A stretch of DNA of 64,000 nt from Methyloprofundus sp. Its GTDB lineage: Bacteria; Pseudomonadota; Gammaproteobacteria; Methylococcales; Methylomonadaceae. Positions 1 to 9,183 of this stretch are shown here, in pieces (position 1 is the first letter of the stretch; every line of letters starts with the position of its first letter). The DNA lies in NCBI GenBank assembly GCA_012960135.1, contig DUBW01000043.1, positions 36,063 to 100,062 on the forward strand, read 5' to 3'. The notes under the pieces are model-generated. The model was not told where the DNA came from and searched no databases. It worked only from the letters and a program-made list of their open reading frames with translations. A program made the position numbers and the translations under genes.

Positions 1-372
1 AGCACCGAGCATTACATAATCTTCCAAAACCGCATTATCCATGATAATTGCGCCAATACCGATCAGGCAATAATCACCGACTGTACAGGCATGTACGACT
101 GCCCGATGTCCTATTGTTACTCCTTTACCAATTTTTAAGGGTGCTTCAGCAGGAGCATGTTTTCCTGCATGAGAGACATGCAAGATAGAGCCATCCTGAA
201 TATTAGTCGCTGCGCCAATGGAGATACTACTGACATCCCCGCGTATGACAGCTGTAGGCCAGACAGATACATGGTCTGCTAAGGTCACATCACCAATAAT
301 AACCGCACTTGAATCAATGTACGTCGCTTTACCTAGTTGGGGAGAAATGTTTTTAAACGTTCGAAGGGGCAT
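1..372 (-). CDS. gamma-carbonic anhydrase family hexapeptide-repeat protein (C-terminus cut by window edge)
   Basis: Read on the minus strand from the ATG at 372, the product starts MPLRTFKNISPQLG and runs into left-handed beta-helix hexapeptide repeats, including VWPTAVIRGDVSSISIG, NIQDGSILHVSH and GHRAVVHACTVGDYCLIGIGA. This is the YrdA/CaiE/PaaY gamma-carbonic-anhydrase-like fold; such proteins are trimeric, and three histidines bind the metal. Histidines in HVSHAGKHAP and GHRAVVHAC sit where the ligands are expected. Only the first 124 codons are in the window; family members have about 175-180. It is divergent from the SPFH gene, with about 100 bases between them for both promoters. Whether it hydrates CO2 cannot be told from sequence, because many YrdA-type proteins have no proven activity. 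Confidence 0.9.
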   Translation of the reverse strand, partial: MPLRTFKNISPQLGKATYIDSSAVIIGDVTLADHVSVWPTAVIRGDVSSISIGAATNIQDGSILHVSHAGKHAPAEAPLKIGKGVTIGHRAVVHACTVGDYCLIGIGAIIMDNAVLEDYVMLGA

Positions 373-476
373 GGGAACTTCCTGTTGACTGCAAATATTA
401 TCTATTATGATACTTTTTTTTCGGGTATTATTCAGCTATAAGTTTAGTTAAAAATATCAAAATGTAAGGAATGTTT

Positions 477-1511
477 ATGGCATTGTTTGATGGTATAAGG
501 CGACAATTACGTTCAGTTGTTCAATGGGAAGAGCCTGCTGAGGGCGCTTTATTTCAACAATGGCAGGGTAATGGCGACGAGCTAAAGAATGCATCTAAAT
601 TAATTGTAGGTCCAGGGCAAGGGTGTGTTTTTGTCTACGAGGGTAAGATAAAAGCGATACTCAATGAGTCCAGGTTGATCAATCTAGAAACGGATAATAC
701 CCCTTTCTGGACGACTGTAACCAAATTTATGCAGTTTTTTGACAGTGAGCATAAGGCACATATTTACTTTTATCGACGCACAAAAATCCTGGATCAAAAA
801 TGGGGTACAAATTCGCCGATTAAGTACGATGATCCAAAATACAATTTTCCGGTTTCTTTGCTTGCGTATGGTAATTATAGTTATCGTATCGATGATCCTA
901 AAGCATTTTTTGTCAATGTCGTAGGTACAGAAAATGATTTTTATATAGAGGATTTCCGCCAGGTGATGTCCAGTCGCCTGCTTCATCCTTTGACAGACTT
1001 TCTAGCAGAAAGTAGATATTCTTACGCTGAGATTGATGCGCATCGTGAAGAAATTGCAGCGGGAATGAATGCCCAATTACAGCAAGAGTTTTTGAAAATG
1101 GGCTTTGTTATTACCGATTTTCGTATCGAAGGAACCGATTTTGATGAAGGTACTTTAAAGCGCATCAACAGAATTGCTAACTTAAGTGCTGAAGCACAGG
1201 CAGCCGAAGCAGTAGGACTAGATTATGCGAGCATACAGCAATTAGAGGCAATGCGTGAAGCTGCAAGAAATGAAGGGGGTGGTGCAGGTTTAGGTATGGG
1301 CCTAGGGGCTGGTATGGGCATGGGGCAGATGATGTCGCAAACCATGGGCGCTAACTTTTCTACGGATAAAAAAAATCCGAGTACAGACTCTGGCGTTGAA
1401 TTTTCTGATCCTATGCAAAAGCTAGTGCAATTAAAAAAAATGTACCAGGCAGAGTTAATTTCAAAAGATGAATATAGTGCCAAGAAAAAAGAAATTCTGG
1501 ATAGCTTGTAA
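477..1511 (+). CDS. SPFH-domain protein with C-terminal SHOCT tail
   Basis: The 344-residue product begins ALFDGIRRQLRSVVQWEEP, which is typical of the soluble SPFH group once called virion-core-like proteins. The SPFH (band-7) part spans about residues 30-265. A Gly/Met-rich linker follows (about 265-290), then a SHOCT-type tail of about 30 residues (LVQLKKMYQAELISKDEY). An in-frame ATG at 471 abuts the AAGGA at 466-470 and is too close to it. The ATG at 477 has a 6-base spacing and is the better start. The stop overlaps the start of the zinc-ribbon gene by one base (TAATG), so the two are translationally coupled. SPFH proteins scaffold membrane microdomains or protein assemblies; the partner here is probably the downstream zinc-ribbon protein. 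The exact role is unknown. Confidence 0.85.
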   Translation: MALFDGIRRQLRSVVQWEEPAEGALFQQWQGNGDELKNASKLIVGPGQGCVFVYEGKIKAILNESRLINLETDNTPFWTTVTKFMQFFDSEHKAHIYFYRRTKILDQKWGTNSPIKYDDPKYNFPVSLLAYGNYSYRIDDPKAFFVNVVGTENDFYIEDFRQVMSSRLLHPLTDFLAESRYSYAEIDAHREEIAAGMNAQLQQEFLKMGFVITDFRIEGTDFDEGTLKRINRIANLSAEAQAAEAVGLDYASIQQLEAMREAARNEGGGAGLGMGLGAGMGMGQMMSQTMGANFSTDKKNPSTDSGVEFSDPMQKLVQLKKMYQAELISKDEYSAKKKEILDSL

Positions 1512-2173
1512 TGGCTCGATGTCAGAGTTGCTCAGCCCCCTTGCTGGCAAACACTAACCGATGTCAATATTGTGGTGTGCGTAATGATGTAGACTTACAG
1601 GCCAAGCATGATGTTTTAGAGCATACAAAGACTTCTGGTCGTTTGTGCCCACATTGTGTAAAGCCCCTACAAACGATCCAGTTGCAGCTAGATGAACGGC
1701 TTGCTATTGACCGCTGTGCAGATTGCTTTGGCTTGTTTTTTGACCTGGGAGAACTGGAGATTTTACTCAACCATTCGGTAAGTGATGTGCAGTCAATTAA
1801 CCTGACGCACCTGGATAATATTAATGCGGATCGGTATCGCAGCAAACAGATTGTTAAGTATGTTAAATGTCCTGTTTGTCTGGAGTTTATGCGGCGCACT
1901 AATTTTGCGCAAAAGAGTGGTGTTATCGTGGACAGTTGCCGCTTACATGGCTTTTGGTTAGATAGTGGGGAAGTGACGCATTTGCTGGAATGGAAAAAGG
2001 CAGGTGGGCAGTTATTACATGCACAGGAGCAAAAGAACAAAGCACTTAAAACCAGAAAAACACCAGTAGATCGCTCTGATAGATTATGGGATACTTCAAT
2101 GCATCAGGGCTCAATTAGCCTGGAAACAGGTTTTCTAGAACTATTGGCGTCTGCTGTAGAAAAAATATTATAG
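1511..2173 (+). CDS. zinc-ribbon protein with zf-TFIIB-type domains
   Basis: This 220-residue protein has three cysteine-rich units. The first is an N-terminal ribbon (C4xxC7 ... C18xxC21). The second is a zf-TFIIB unit with C46PHC49 and C69ADC72. The third has C120PVC123 and C143RLH146, where histidine replaces the last cysteine. The second and third carry the usual trailing acidic-glycine signature (FFDLGELE and WLDSGEVTHLLEW). No signal peptide or membrane helix is visible, so it is probably cytosolic. It starts inside the stop codon of the SPFH gene, and this pairing suggests that the two products act together. The family has no established biochemical role; nucleic-acid or protein binding through zinc is inferred only from the domain. 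Confidence 0.82.
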   Translation: MARCQSCSAPLLANTNRCQYCGVRNDVDLQAKHDVLEHTKTSGRLCPHCVKPLQTIQLQLDERLAIDRCADCFGLFFDLGELEILLNHSVSDVQSINLTHLDNINADRYRSKQIVKYVKCPVCLEFMRRTNFAQKSGVIVDSCRLHGFWLDSGEVTHLLEWKKAGGQLLHAQEQKNKALKTRKTPVDRSDRLWDTSMHQGSISLETGFLELLASAVEKIL

Positions 2174-2182
2174 CGAAGGCTA

Positions 2183-3922
2183 CTATTGCATAGCCTTGGC
2201 ATTAAAAAGTTCAATATGCATTGCGGCAGAGGTTAGATGTAACAGTTTGTTTAAGCGACAGGAAACGGGCTCAATATTTGCCCGGTGAAGGTTAATAAAT
2301 TCACCCGAACGAAACTTGCTATCATTAAAAATTAGGCTGTCTGGTGAATTAAGCGCCTTTATGCCAGGTAAGAAGATTGCCCATGTATAAACAGAGTCAT
2401 GATTAGGTAGGGAAATATAGCAAAGTTCAGATTCCAGCGCTAATAATTTGATACCTAATTGCAACTTATGTTCCGTTAGCTGCGTTAACCTGCAAATCAT
2501 GCCAATTTCCATGGTATTGTTATTATTGATACCAATAATATCGCCAATTTGTATTGTAGACTGGTTGGCGTTTGTATCAAAAATAATCCTGTAGCCTTTG
2601 ATACTACTGTCGACAACATAAAGCTTATCCGGGTTAATAGTAGGAATGTGCTTTGCTTTACTTTCGGACTTTGTCCAGATGTTTTTACGCAGAGAACTTT
2701 TGATCGCAAGTTCGGCCTTGCTTTGTTCTTCTCGTAACAGACCACTAGGTAGTTGGTTTTGTTTCAAGGCATCTATCGATTCATACCCTTCCGTTACTAA
2801 TTCGATATTGGGAACTGCCCAACCTCCTGCTATTCGGGGGTCTCTTTGATCAATGGCTTTTTTGTTTGTGGTACTGGGTCTCAGGGGACTGGCATTGTGT
2901 AATTGTTCAATAAGATGACTAAAGCCAATAATACCAGGGTATTCATTTTCTTCATTAAAGCGGGTAAATTTACGCTGTTGCGATAGGCTTAGAGTTTTCG
3001 CGGCCTGTAAAATGTTTTCGCGGTTTATTGATTTGATAACGCCAGAACCTGGTGCTTCATTCGGTGCATTTTTGTTAATTTCTATAGCAGCACTATAAGC
3101 AGAAAAAAAACGTATTGCATTTTTTTCGGTTTGTTTAAGGTTGGTTATAACGCTGGGTGGTTTATCCAGGGTTAAATCGAGGCTAGAATATCGGGATGTT
3201 TTTTCTATCGGAATTTTTCTGCCCAGCAACATTACCGAAGTATGCATTTCTACACATGCAGAAACAATAAATATATCGCGTGGACGAAAGTGCTCTAAAT
3301 CGCAGTGGTAAAGTGCTATTAGATGTTTGAATGCCTTATTAATAGTATTGCTGTGATAGCCATGCTGTTCAATATTTAAGTCCTGTATTTTTAGCTTGGA
3401 TGCCAGACCGTAGAACTTATAGCTTTGTTTCCAGAAGCCAGGGTAGACTTGTTGATAGATTTCAGCAATATGAAGGTAGGCATTAATCAAGGACTGCAAG
3501 CCATAAAACATGCTCTGGGCACTGCTTAAATCGCTTATTTTAGGAAGGCAGCTTTCGAATCCATTAGCTAGTTCTGCATAGATAGATACAATATTTTGCG
3601 TATTCTGTTGTTCGTGTTTGGCAAGAGGAAGCGAACTATTTAAAATAATCGTGTTCAGTGGCGTTAAAAAATCCAGCATGGATTTATAAATGCATTCCAG
3701 TAGCAGTGATTTTTGTTTCTTAGTTAACTTGTCTTCCTGATTGATTGCCTGTATCGCCAATAATACCTGATGAGTTTTTTCAGCGGCTGAGTTACTGTCC
3801 AGGGTGGATAGCCAGTGAGTAAATGATTCTTCGGATAATTTAAAAGGAATCAGGAAGTCCGTTTCGGTAGCTGTCGTGTTAAATTTAAGAGTATCCGTTT
3901 GTATCCGTAATAAGCTTATCAT
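2183..3922 (-). CDS. large uncharacterised protein with PilZ-like C-terminal region
   Basis: This 579-residue soluble protein lacks a signal peptide. The first 400 residues are mostly helical, with no motif I recognise. At about residues 430-500 it has VVDSSIKGYRIIF, then IQIGDIIGI and EIGMICRLTQL. The DSSIKG stretch matches the [D/N]xSxxG part of PilZ cyclic-di-GMP-binding domains, and the strand pattern that follows fits a PilZ-like barrel. The upstream RxxxR arginine motif is not obvious, so ligand binding is doubtful. It is convergent with the SPFH/zinc-ribbon pair, with 9 bases between stop codons, and stands alone. PilZ-like is a tentative call; the protein may be a non-binding relative. 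Confidence 0.5.
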   Translation of the reverse strand: MISLLRIQTDTLKFNTTATETDFLIPFKLSEESFTHWLSTLDSNSAAEKTHQVLLAIQAINQEDKLTKKQKSLLLECIYKSMLDFLTPLNTIILNSSLPLAKHEQQNTQNIVSIYAELANGFESCLPKISDLSSAQSMFYGLQSLINAYLHIAEIYQQVYPGFWKQSYKFYGLASKLKIQDLNIEQHGYHSNTINKAFKHLIALYHCDLEHFRPRDIFIVSACVEMHTSVMLLGRKIPIEKTSRYSSLDLTLDKPPSVITNLKQTEKNAIRFFSAYSAAIEINKNAPNEAPGSGVIKSINRENILQAAKTLSLSQQRKFTRFNEENEYPGIIGFSHLIEQLHNASPLRPSTTNKKAIDQRDPRIAGGWAVPNIELVTEGYESIDALKQNQLPSGLLREEQSKAELAIKSSLRKNIWTKSESKAKHIPTINPDKLYVVDSSIKGYRIIFDTNANQSTIQIGDIIGINNNNTMEIGMICRLTQLTEHKLQLGIKLLALESELCYISLPNHDSVYTWAIFLPGIKALNSPDSLIFNDSKFRSGEFINLHRANIEPVSCRLNKLLHLTSAAMHIELFNAKAMQ

Positions 3923-4127
3923 GGGTGCATTTAAGTATATTGTAGGCTAACTGTATTATAATTCTACTCACTCAGTGTTGTTAAGTAATAGATAATGATT
4001 TTCTTGGCTAAACTTAAAAGCATACAGTATAAATGGCATTTTGATTTTTATGTGAGTCAATGGCAGCAGTACTCTCCTAAACTTGAATTAAACCCTAACA
4101 CTTTATAGAAATTATCGTACCAAAAAA

Positions 4128-6164
4128 ATGAATAACCCCTTACTAGAAAACTCAGAACTTCCGCAATTTTCACAAATTAAACCCGAACATATAGAGCCAG
4201 CAATTGAACAGTTACTGGGTGATGCCCAGTCTAGCGTAGAGCAATTATTAGCTGAGCATGATAGCTATAGCTGGGAAAACCTTATTGCACCTCTCGATGA
4301 AGTCGAGGATAGAATCAATAAAGCCTGGTCGCCTGTCAGTCATATGAATTCAGTGGTTAATAATGACTTATTACGCGATGCCTATAATGCTTGTTTACCT
4401 AAATTAAGTGCCTATTCTACCGAGATGGGGCAGCATAAAGGGCTGTTTAAAGCTTATCAGGCAATTGCAGCCAGTGATGACTATGCGCTATTAGACACTG
4501 CGCAGAAAAAAATTATTCAGAATGCTTTGCGTAGCTTTCGTTTGTCGGGTGTCGATCTGGATGCTGAAAAGAAAGCACGCTATAAGGAAATTAGCCTGGA
4601 ACTATCACGGCTTGCCAGCAAGTATGAAGAAAACCTATTAGATGCTACCAATGCCTGGCAAAAATTGATCAAAAAAAAGAGCGATCTGGCAGGCTTGCCT
4701 GAATCTGCTTTACAACAAGCAAGACAAACGGCAGAGCAGGAAGGAAAAAAAGGCTGGATGTTAACGCTACAATTCCCGTCCTATATCGCAGTGATGACTT
4801 ATGCTGATGATAGGCAGTTGCGTGCGGATATGTATAAGGCTTTTTCCACGCGGGCCTCTGAATTAGGTAGTAATAGTGACTGGGACAACACTGAGATTAT
4901 GGAACAGACTATTGCTTTGCGCCACGAAAAGGCGCAGCTGTTAGGGTTTAATAATTATGCTGAACTGTCGCTGGCGACAAAAATGGCCGATTCCACCAGC
5001 GAGGTCACTGACTTTTTAGAGGAATTAGCAGAGAAGTCTTTGCCTCAGGCGCGTAAAGATCTGGCAGAACTCGCTGAATTTGTTCAGCAGCAATACGCTG
5101 TAACCAATCTACACACCTGGGATGCCGGTTATTACTCAGAGAAAATGCGGCAGCATGCCTATGATTTATCGCAAGAGGAAGTAAAACAATATTTTCCTGC
5201 GCCAAAGGTTTTGCAGGGATTGTTTAATGTGGTCGAAAAACTCTATGGCTTGAATATCTCTGAGCTTGATAATATTGATGCCTGGCATAAAGATGTACGC
5301 TTTTTTCAGATTAAAGATAAGGCTGGGGAGTTACGCGGTAAATTCTATATTGATTTATATGCGCGCCCTCATAAAAGAGGCGGTGCTTGGATGGATGATT
5401 GTGTGGGTCGGAAAAAAACAGGCGATGTCATTCAAATTCCGGTCGCTTATTTAACCTGTAACTTTACCCCACCGGCAGGTAATGATCCGGCGCTACTAAG
5501 CCATGACGAAGTACTGACCTTATTTCATGAGTTTGGTCATGGCTTACAGCATATGCTGACTAAAGTTGATTATTTAGGCGTATCAGGGATTAATGGTGTC
5601 GAATGGGATGCGGTGGAACTGCCGAGTCAGTTTATGGAGAATTGGTGCTGGGAGAGGGAGAGCCTGGCTTTAATCTCAGGGCATTACAAGACAGGAGCTG
5701 CTTTACCCGAAGAATTGTTTAATAAAATGCTGGCGGCGAAAAACTTTCAGGCCGGCATGATTATGGTTAGACAGCTTGAATTCAGTCTGTTTGACTTTAA
5801 AATGCATCAGGATTACTCACCTGAACTAGGCGCGAAAATTTATGACAAGTTAAACGCGATACGAGAGCAAGTGTCAGTTATGATTCCTCCGGACTTTAAC
5901 CGCTTTGCACATAGCTTTGCGCATATTTTTTCCGGTGGTTATGCGGCAGGCTATTACAGTTATAAATGGGCAGAAGTGTTATCTAGTGATGCCTATTCTT
6001 TATTTGAAGAGAACGGCATATTTGACCAGCAGACTGGGGAAAATTTTCTGACGCATATTCTGGAAACCGGTGGTAGCAGCGACGCGATGGAGTTATTTGT
6101 TAAATTCAGAGGACGTGAGCCGAAAATTGATGCCTTGCTTAGACATAGTGGAATAGCCGCATGA
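4128..6164 (+). CDS. prlC: oligopeptidase A (M3 family zinc metallopeptidase)
   Basis: The 678 residues match the usual length of oligopeptidase A (OpdA/PrlC). The zinc site [11 protein letters not shown] has its first histidine at residue 467, and the third ligand is expected in the following [16 protein letters not shown]. The N-terminus ([20 protein letters not shown]) is characteristic of the family. It is a cytoplasmic enzyme that degrades short peptides, including cleaved signal peptides; it has no export signal. Its stop codon overlaps the ubiD start in an ATGA arrangement, so the two genes are very likely co-transcribed. A functional link to ubiquinone synthesis is not evident. Confidence 0.95.
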   Translation: MNNPLLENSELPQFSQIKPEHIEPAIEQLLGDAQSSVEQLLAEHDSYSWENLIAPLDEVEDRINKAWSPVSHMNSVVNNDLLRDAYNACLPKLSAYSTEMGQHKGLFKAYQAIAASDDYALLDTAQKKIIQNALRSFRLSGVDLDAEKKARYKEISLELSRLASKYEENLLDATNAWQKLIKKKSDLAGLPESALQQARQTAEQEGKKGWMLTLQFPSYIAVMTYADDRQLRADMYKAFSTRASELGSNSDWDNTEIMEQTIALRHEKAQLLGFNNYAELSLATKMADSTSEVTDFLEELAEKSLPQARKDLAELAEFVQQQYAVTNLHTWDAGYYSEKMRQHAYDLSQEEVKQYFPAPKVLQGLFNVVEKLYGLNISELDNIDAWHKDVRFFQIKDKAGELRGKFYIDLYARPHKRGGAWMDDCVGRKKTGDVIQIPVAYLTCNFTPPAGNDPALLSHDEVLTLFHEFGHGLQHMLTKVDYLGVSGINGVEWDAVELPSQFMENWCWERESLALISGHYKTGAALPEELFNKMLAAKNFQAGMIMVRQLEFSLFDFKMHQDYSPELGAKIYDKLNAIREQVSVMIPPDFNRFAHSFAHIFSGGYAAGYYSYKWAEVLSSDAYSLFEENGIFDQQTGENFLTHILETGGSSDAMELFVKFRGREPKIDALLRHSGIAA

Positions 6165-7627
6165 AATATAAAGACTTAAGAGATTTCATTGCTCAACTGG
6201 AAAAAAAAGGTGAACTAAGGCGGATTCCCCAGGAAGTGGATCCGGTACTTGAAATGACCGAAATCTGTGACCGGACCTTAAAGCAAGGTGGTCCTGCCTT
6301 ATTATTTGAAAACCCTAAAGGGCATAATATTCCGGTACTGGCTAATTTATTTGGTACGCCCGACCGCGTGGCGATGGGGATGGGTGAAAACTCGGTTACT
6401 GCATTACGCGGGGTGGGTGAATTGCTTTCGCAATTAAAAGAGCCAGAACCTCCTAAAGGCATGAAAGATGCGATGGATAAAATTCCAGTCTTTAAAAATG
6501 TGCTGAATATGGCGCCTAAGCTGGTGAAAAACCCACCTTGCCAGGAGCTAATCAGGATTGGCGATGAAATTGATCTGGGTCAGTACCCGATACAAACCTG
6601 CTGGCCTAATGATGCCGGACCTTTGATTACCTGGCCTTTAGTAATTACCAAAGGACCCTATAAAGAACGACAAAATCTGGGTATTTATCGCCTGCAAGTG
6701 ATTGCTAAAAACAAAGTGATTATGCGCTGGCTGGCGCACCGGGGAGGAGCTTTAGATTATCGGGAATGGCAGGAAGCACACCCGGGTGAACCGTTTCCTA
6801 TCTCAGTTGCATTGGGTGCAGATCCAGCAACTATCCTGGCTGCTGTTACCCCGGTGCCCGATACGCTGTCTGAATATGCCTTTGCAGGCTTATTGCGTGG
6901 CAGTAAAACCGAAGTAGCCAAATCGCAAACCAATGACTTGCAAGTCCCAGCCAGTGCAGAAATTGTGCTGGAGGGATTTCTATATCCAGGAGAAACAGCG
7001 CCCGAAGGGCCGTTTGGCGATCATACCGGTTACTATAACGAAGTCGATGAGTTTCCGGTTTTTACCATCGAGCGCATAACTCAGCGGCAGGCACCGATTT
7101 ATCACAGCACCTATACAGGCAAGCCGCCCGATGAGCCTGCGGTATTAGGCGTTGCTTTAAACGAAGTATTCGTACCGATCCTGCAAAAGCAGTTTCCTGA
7201 AATCACCGATTTTTATCTGCCGCCCGAAGGTTGTTCCTATCGTATGGCAGTGATTAGTATGAAAAAACAATATGCGGGTCATGCCAAGCGCGTTATGCTT
7301 GGAACCTGGTCTTATCTACGGCAGTTTATGTATACCAAGTTTGTGATTGTTGTCGATGATGATATTGATGTCCATAACTGGCAGGAAGTGATTTGGGCTA
7401 TTACCACACGAATGGATCCCGCTCGTGACTTAACGATATTGGAAAACACGCCGATAGATTATCTGGATTTTGCCTCACCGGTATCCGGTCTGGGATCTAA
7501 AGTGGGCTTTGATGCAACCAATAAATGGCCTGGAGAAACGACTCGGGAATGGGGGCGTGTTATTTCTATGTCCGATGATGTCGTGAAAAAAGTAGATGAA
7601 ATGTGGGAAAGCCTAGGAATAATGTAG
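6161..7627 (+). CDS. ubiD: 4-hydroxy-3-polyprenylbenzoate decarboxylase UbiD
   Basis: This 488-residue protein is full length for UbiD, the prenylated-FMN-dependent decarboxylase of ubiquinone synthesis. Family hallmarks include [20 protein letters not shown] at the start, the cofactor-binding segment around [20 protein letters not shown], and the catalytic [11 protein letters not shown] stretch. The enzyme needs UbiX to make its cofactor; no ubiX is in this window. It follows prlC with a 4-base overlap. Its TAG stop (7625-7627) falls inside the first bases of a dispersed palindromic repeat, so the repeat seems to have landed exactly at the end of the gene. Confidence 0.96.
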   Translation: MKYKDLRDFIAQLEKKGELRRIPQEVDPVLEMTEICDRTLKQGGPALLFENPKGHNIPVLANLFGTPDRVAMGMGENSVTALRGVGELLSQLKEPEPPKGMKDAMDKIPVFKNVLNMAPKLVKNPPCQELIRIGDEIDLGQYPIQTCWPNDAGPLITWPLVITKGPYKERQNLGIYRLQVIAKNKVIMRWLAHRGGALDYREWQEAHPGEPFPISVALGADPATILAAVTPVPDTLSEYAFAGLLRGSKTEVAKSQTNDLQVPASAEIVLEGFLYPGETAPEGPFGDHTGYYNEVDEFPVFTIERITQRQAPIYHSTYTGKPPDEPAVLGVALNEVFVPILQKQFPEITDFYLPPEGCSYRMAVISMKKQYAGHAKRVMLGTWSYLRQFMYTKFVIVVDDDIDVHNWQEVIWAITTRMDPARDLTILENTPIDYLDFASPVSGLGSKVGFDATNKWPGETTREWGRVISMSDDVVKKVDEMWESLGIM

Positions 7628-7870
7628 GTTATGTTATCTAACGAAGCGTAGGTAACGAACCCGGTGTAACAGAAATGTACTTAGAGGGCGTGGATAAAGT
7701 TTCTTTCATGCCTATCCTGTTGCTTCCCAAGGCATCCTCGCGAGCACAATACTATCCCGCCGGGCCATGACTATAGCGCACTCTGAGGGGTGCAGTATGA
7801 ATGGATGTGCCCCCTCCGGCCCAGTACATTGGGGGCAGCCGGGTGGACATGGTTTCTTCTACCTGATTTG
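7624..7870. repeat. nested palindromic repeat, copy A
   Basis: The repeat begins GTAGG over the ubiD stop codon and carries the core CTATAGCGCACTCTGAGGGG at about 7780, followed by CAGTATGAATGGATG. The same core, slightly diverged, lies at about 8510 in copy B. Inner ends resemble each other in inverted orientation (CATGCCTAT at 7707 against GGACATGG at about 7845). The outer right arm present in copy B is missing, so this copy is truncated or decayed. No open reading frame of note is present. Confidence 0.7.
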
Positions 7871-7909
7871 AATCACTGTAAAATGGCTTTGTGGTGTTTT
7901 AATCAATAG

Positions 7910-8398
7910 CTATGTAACTGAGCCCAGATAAACGGTATGTTCTTGGCTATGCAAGTTAATCAGCAATTCAGCAAAGAAGTTGGGTGAAATAGTCTGTTCA
8001 GCTAATTTTTCTACGGGTAACCATTCTACCCCTACCTGATGCTTATCTGGATCGGGGCCTGAGCTGGGAATATAGTCTACAGGGGTCTGGCATTGAATTA
8101 ATACTTCGAGTTGGTGGCGGGTGTAAGGTTTTGGATCTAGCTTGGGGATAAAAAAATCGGCGATATGTAGCACGTCAAAGGCTTCGACTGCGCTATTGAT
8201 TTCTTCTAGGCATTCGCGAATCACCGCTTGATGCAAGGTTTCTCCAGGTTCTAATGCACCGCCAGGTAGGGTGTAGCGTACACCTTCTTGCGGGCTGTCT
8301 TTTTTGATTAATAGGACTTTGTTATCCTGAATAATAACAGCGCGTACAGTGATGCGGATACCGGATTGTAATTGATCCATTTGTCTAGTTGGAAACAT
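7910..8398 (-). CDS. NUDIX hydrolase
   Basis: The 162-residue protein has a complete Nudix box: GALEPGE, then RECLEEI at the expected spacing (Gx5Ex7REUxEExGU pattern, ending in isoleucine and asparagine rather than glycine). Nudix enzymes hydrolyse nucleoside diphosphates linked to another group, such as oxidised dNTPs, ADP-ribose or dinucleotide polyphosphates; the substrate cannot be told. No signal peptide is present. It stands alone between two copies of a palindromic repeat, on the opposite strand to ubiD. An in-frame ATG (MDQLQSG) six codons in could also be the start. Confidence 0.85.
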   Translation of the reverse strand: MFPTRQMDQLQSGIRITVRAVIIQDNKVLLIKKDSPQEGVRYTLPGGALEPGETLHQAVIRECLEEINSAVEAFDVLHIADFFIPKLDPKPYTRHQLEVLIQCQTPVDYIPSSGPDPDKHQVGVEWLPVEKLAEQTISPNFFAELLINLHSQEHTVYLGSVT

Positions 8399-8406
8399 TA
8401 GAGTTT

Positions 8407-8655
8407 GTAGGCTGAGTTAGCTTATCTAGCGTAGCGTAGATAAGTAACCCGGCATATGTTGATACCATGCCTATTCGAGTGCTTCCTGAAGCATCCCGTC
8501 GAGCTATGTCTATAGCGTGCTCTGAGGGGCCCAGTATGAATGGATGCGATCCCGACCCAGTATTTTGGGAGGCAACCGGATAGGCATGGTTGATACTACC
8601 AGTAACTTGGCGGGTTACGTTTTTTTGCTTCGCTAAAAAATCTAACCTAACCTAC
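8407..8655. repeat. nested palindromic repeat, copy B (complete)
   Basis: Two nested inverted repeats are visible. The inner one is a perfect 11-base pair of arms, ACCATGCCTAT at 8464-8474 and ATAGGCATGGT at 8580-8590. The outer one pairs imperfectly the 45 bases from GTAGGCTGAGTTAG (8407) with the segment ending CTAACCTAACCTAC (8655), and GTAACCCG recurs in both arms. The middle contains CTATAGCGTGCTCTGAGGGG and CAGTATGAATGGATG, shared with copy A. It could fold as a large cruciform or RNA hairpin. No transposase is encoded, so this resembles a non-autonomous element. Confidence 0.75.
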
Positions 8656-8665
8656 GAAGGGTGTT

Positions 8666-9148
8666 TTACTCGTGGTTACAACCTGCACCATGAATATGAC
8701 CATGCTCCATTTCTGTTTCGGTCGCGGGGCGAATGTCCATGACTTCTACATCAAATGTTAGTTGCTCACCGGCAAGAGGGTGATTGCCATCAATAGTGAT
8801 GTTATCCTCTTCTATTTCGGTAATGGTAACAACAGCGGGACCATTGCTAGAGTCGGCCTGAAACTGCATACCTACTTCTATGGTGTCAATGCCCTGAAAC
8901 ATTTCTTTTCCAACAGTCTGGATTTGTTGTTCATTACGTTCGCCATAAGCATCGGCGGCTTCAATAGTCACAGTTAATTTATCACCGACCGATGATTCGC
9001 TAAGTGCGCTTTCAAGGCCAGGAATGATATTACCTGCGCCGTGTAGGTAACTTAAAGGTTCCGCGCCGATTGAGCTGTCGAGTTTTTCGCCGGCTTTATT
9101 GGTTAATGTATAGTGTATAGAAACGACAGGGTTTTCAGTGTTTTTCAT
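8666..9148 (-). CDS. FKBP-type peptidyl-prolyl isomerase, SlyD-like
   Basis: The 160-residue product has the SlyD plan: an FKBP fold split by an insert-in-flap chaperone domain. The start (VVSIHYTLTNKAGEKLDSS), LSYLHGAGNIIPGLE and HPLAGEQLTFDVEVMDI are typical. SlyD-type proteins catalyse proline isomerisation and assist folding of unstructured chains, and some deliver nickel. The C-terminus (HGHIHGAGCNHE) is a short His/Cys metal-binding tail, much shorter than that of E. coli SlyD. It lies 35 bases downstream of purK on the same strand and may be read from the same transcript, though no functional link to purine synthesis is known. Confidence 0.9.
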   Translation of the reverse strand: MKNTENPVVSIHYTLTNKAGEKLDSSIGAEPLSYLHGAGNIIPGLESALSESSVGDKLTVTIEAADAYGERNEQQIQTVGKEMFQGIDTIEVGMQFQADSSNGPAVVTITEIEEDNITIDGNHPLAGEQLTFDVEVMDIRPATETEMEHGHIHGAGCNHE

Positions 9149-9183
9149 AAGAATAATGCGTTAAGTTTAAAGAAAGGTGATTT

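Noticed and set aside
684..986. Minus-strand ORF inside the SPFH gene, and similar shadows inside other genes
   Set aside because: Each lies wholly within a well-supported gene in another frame and has no family resemblance.
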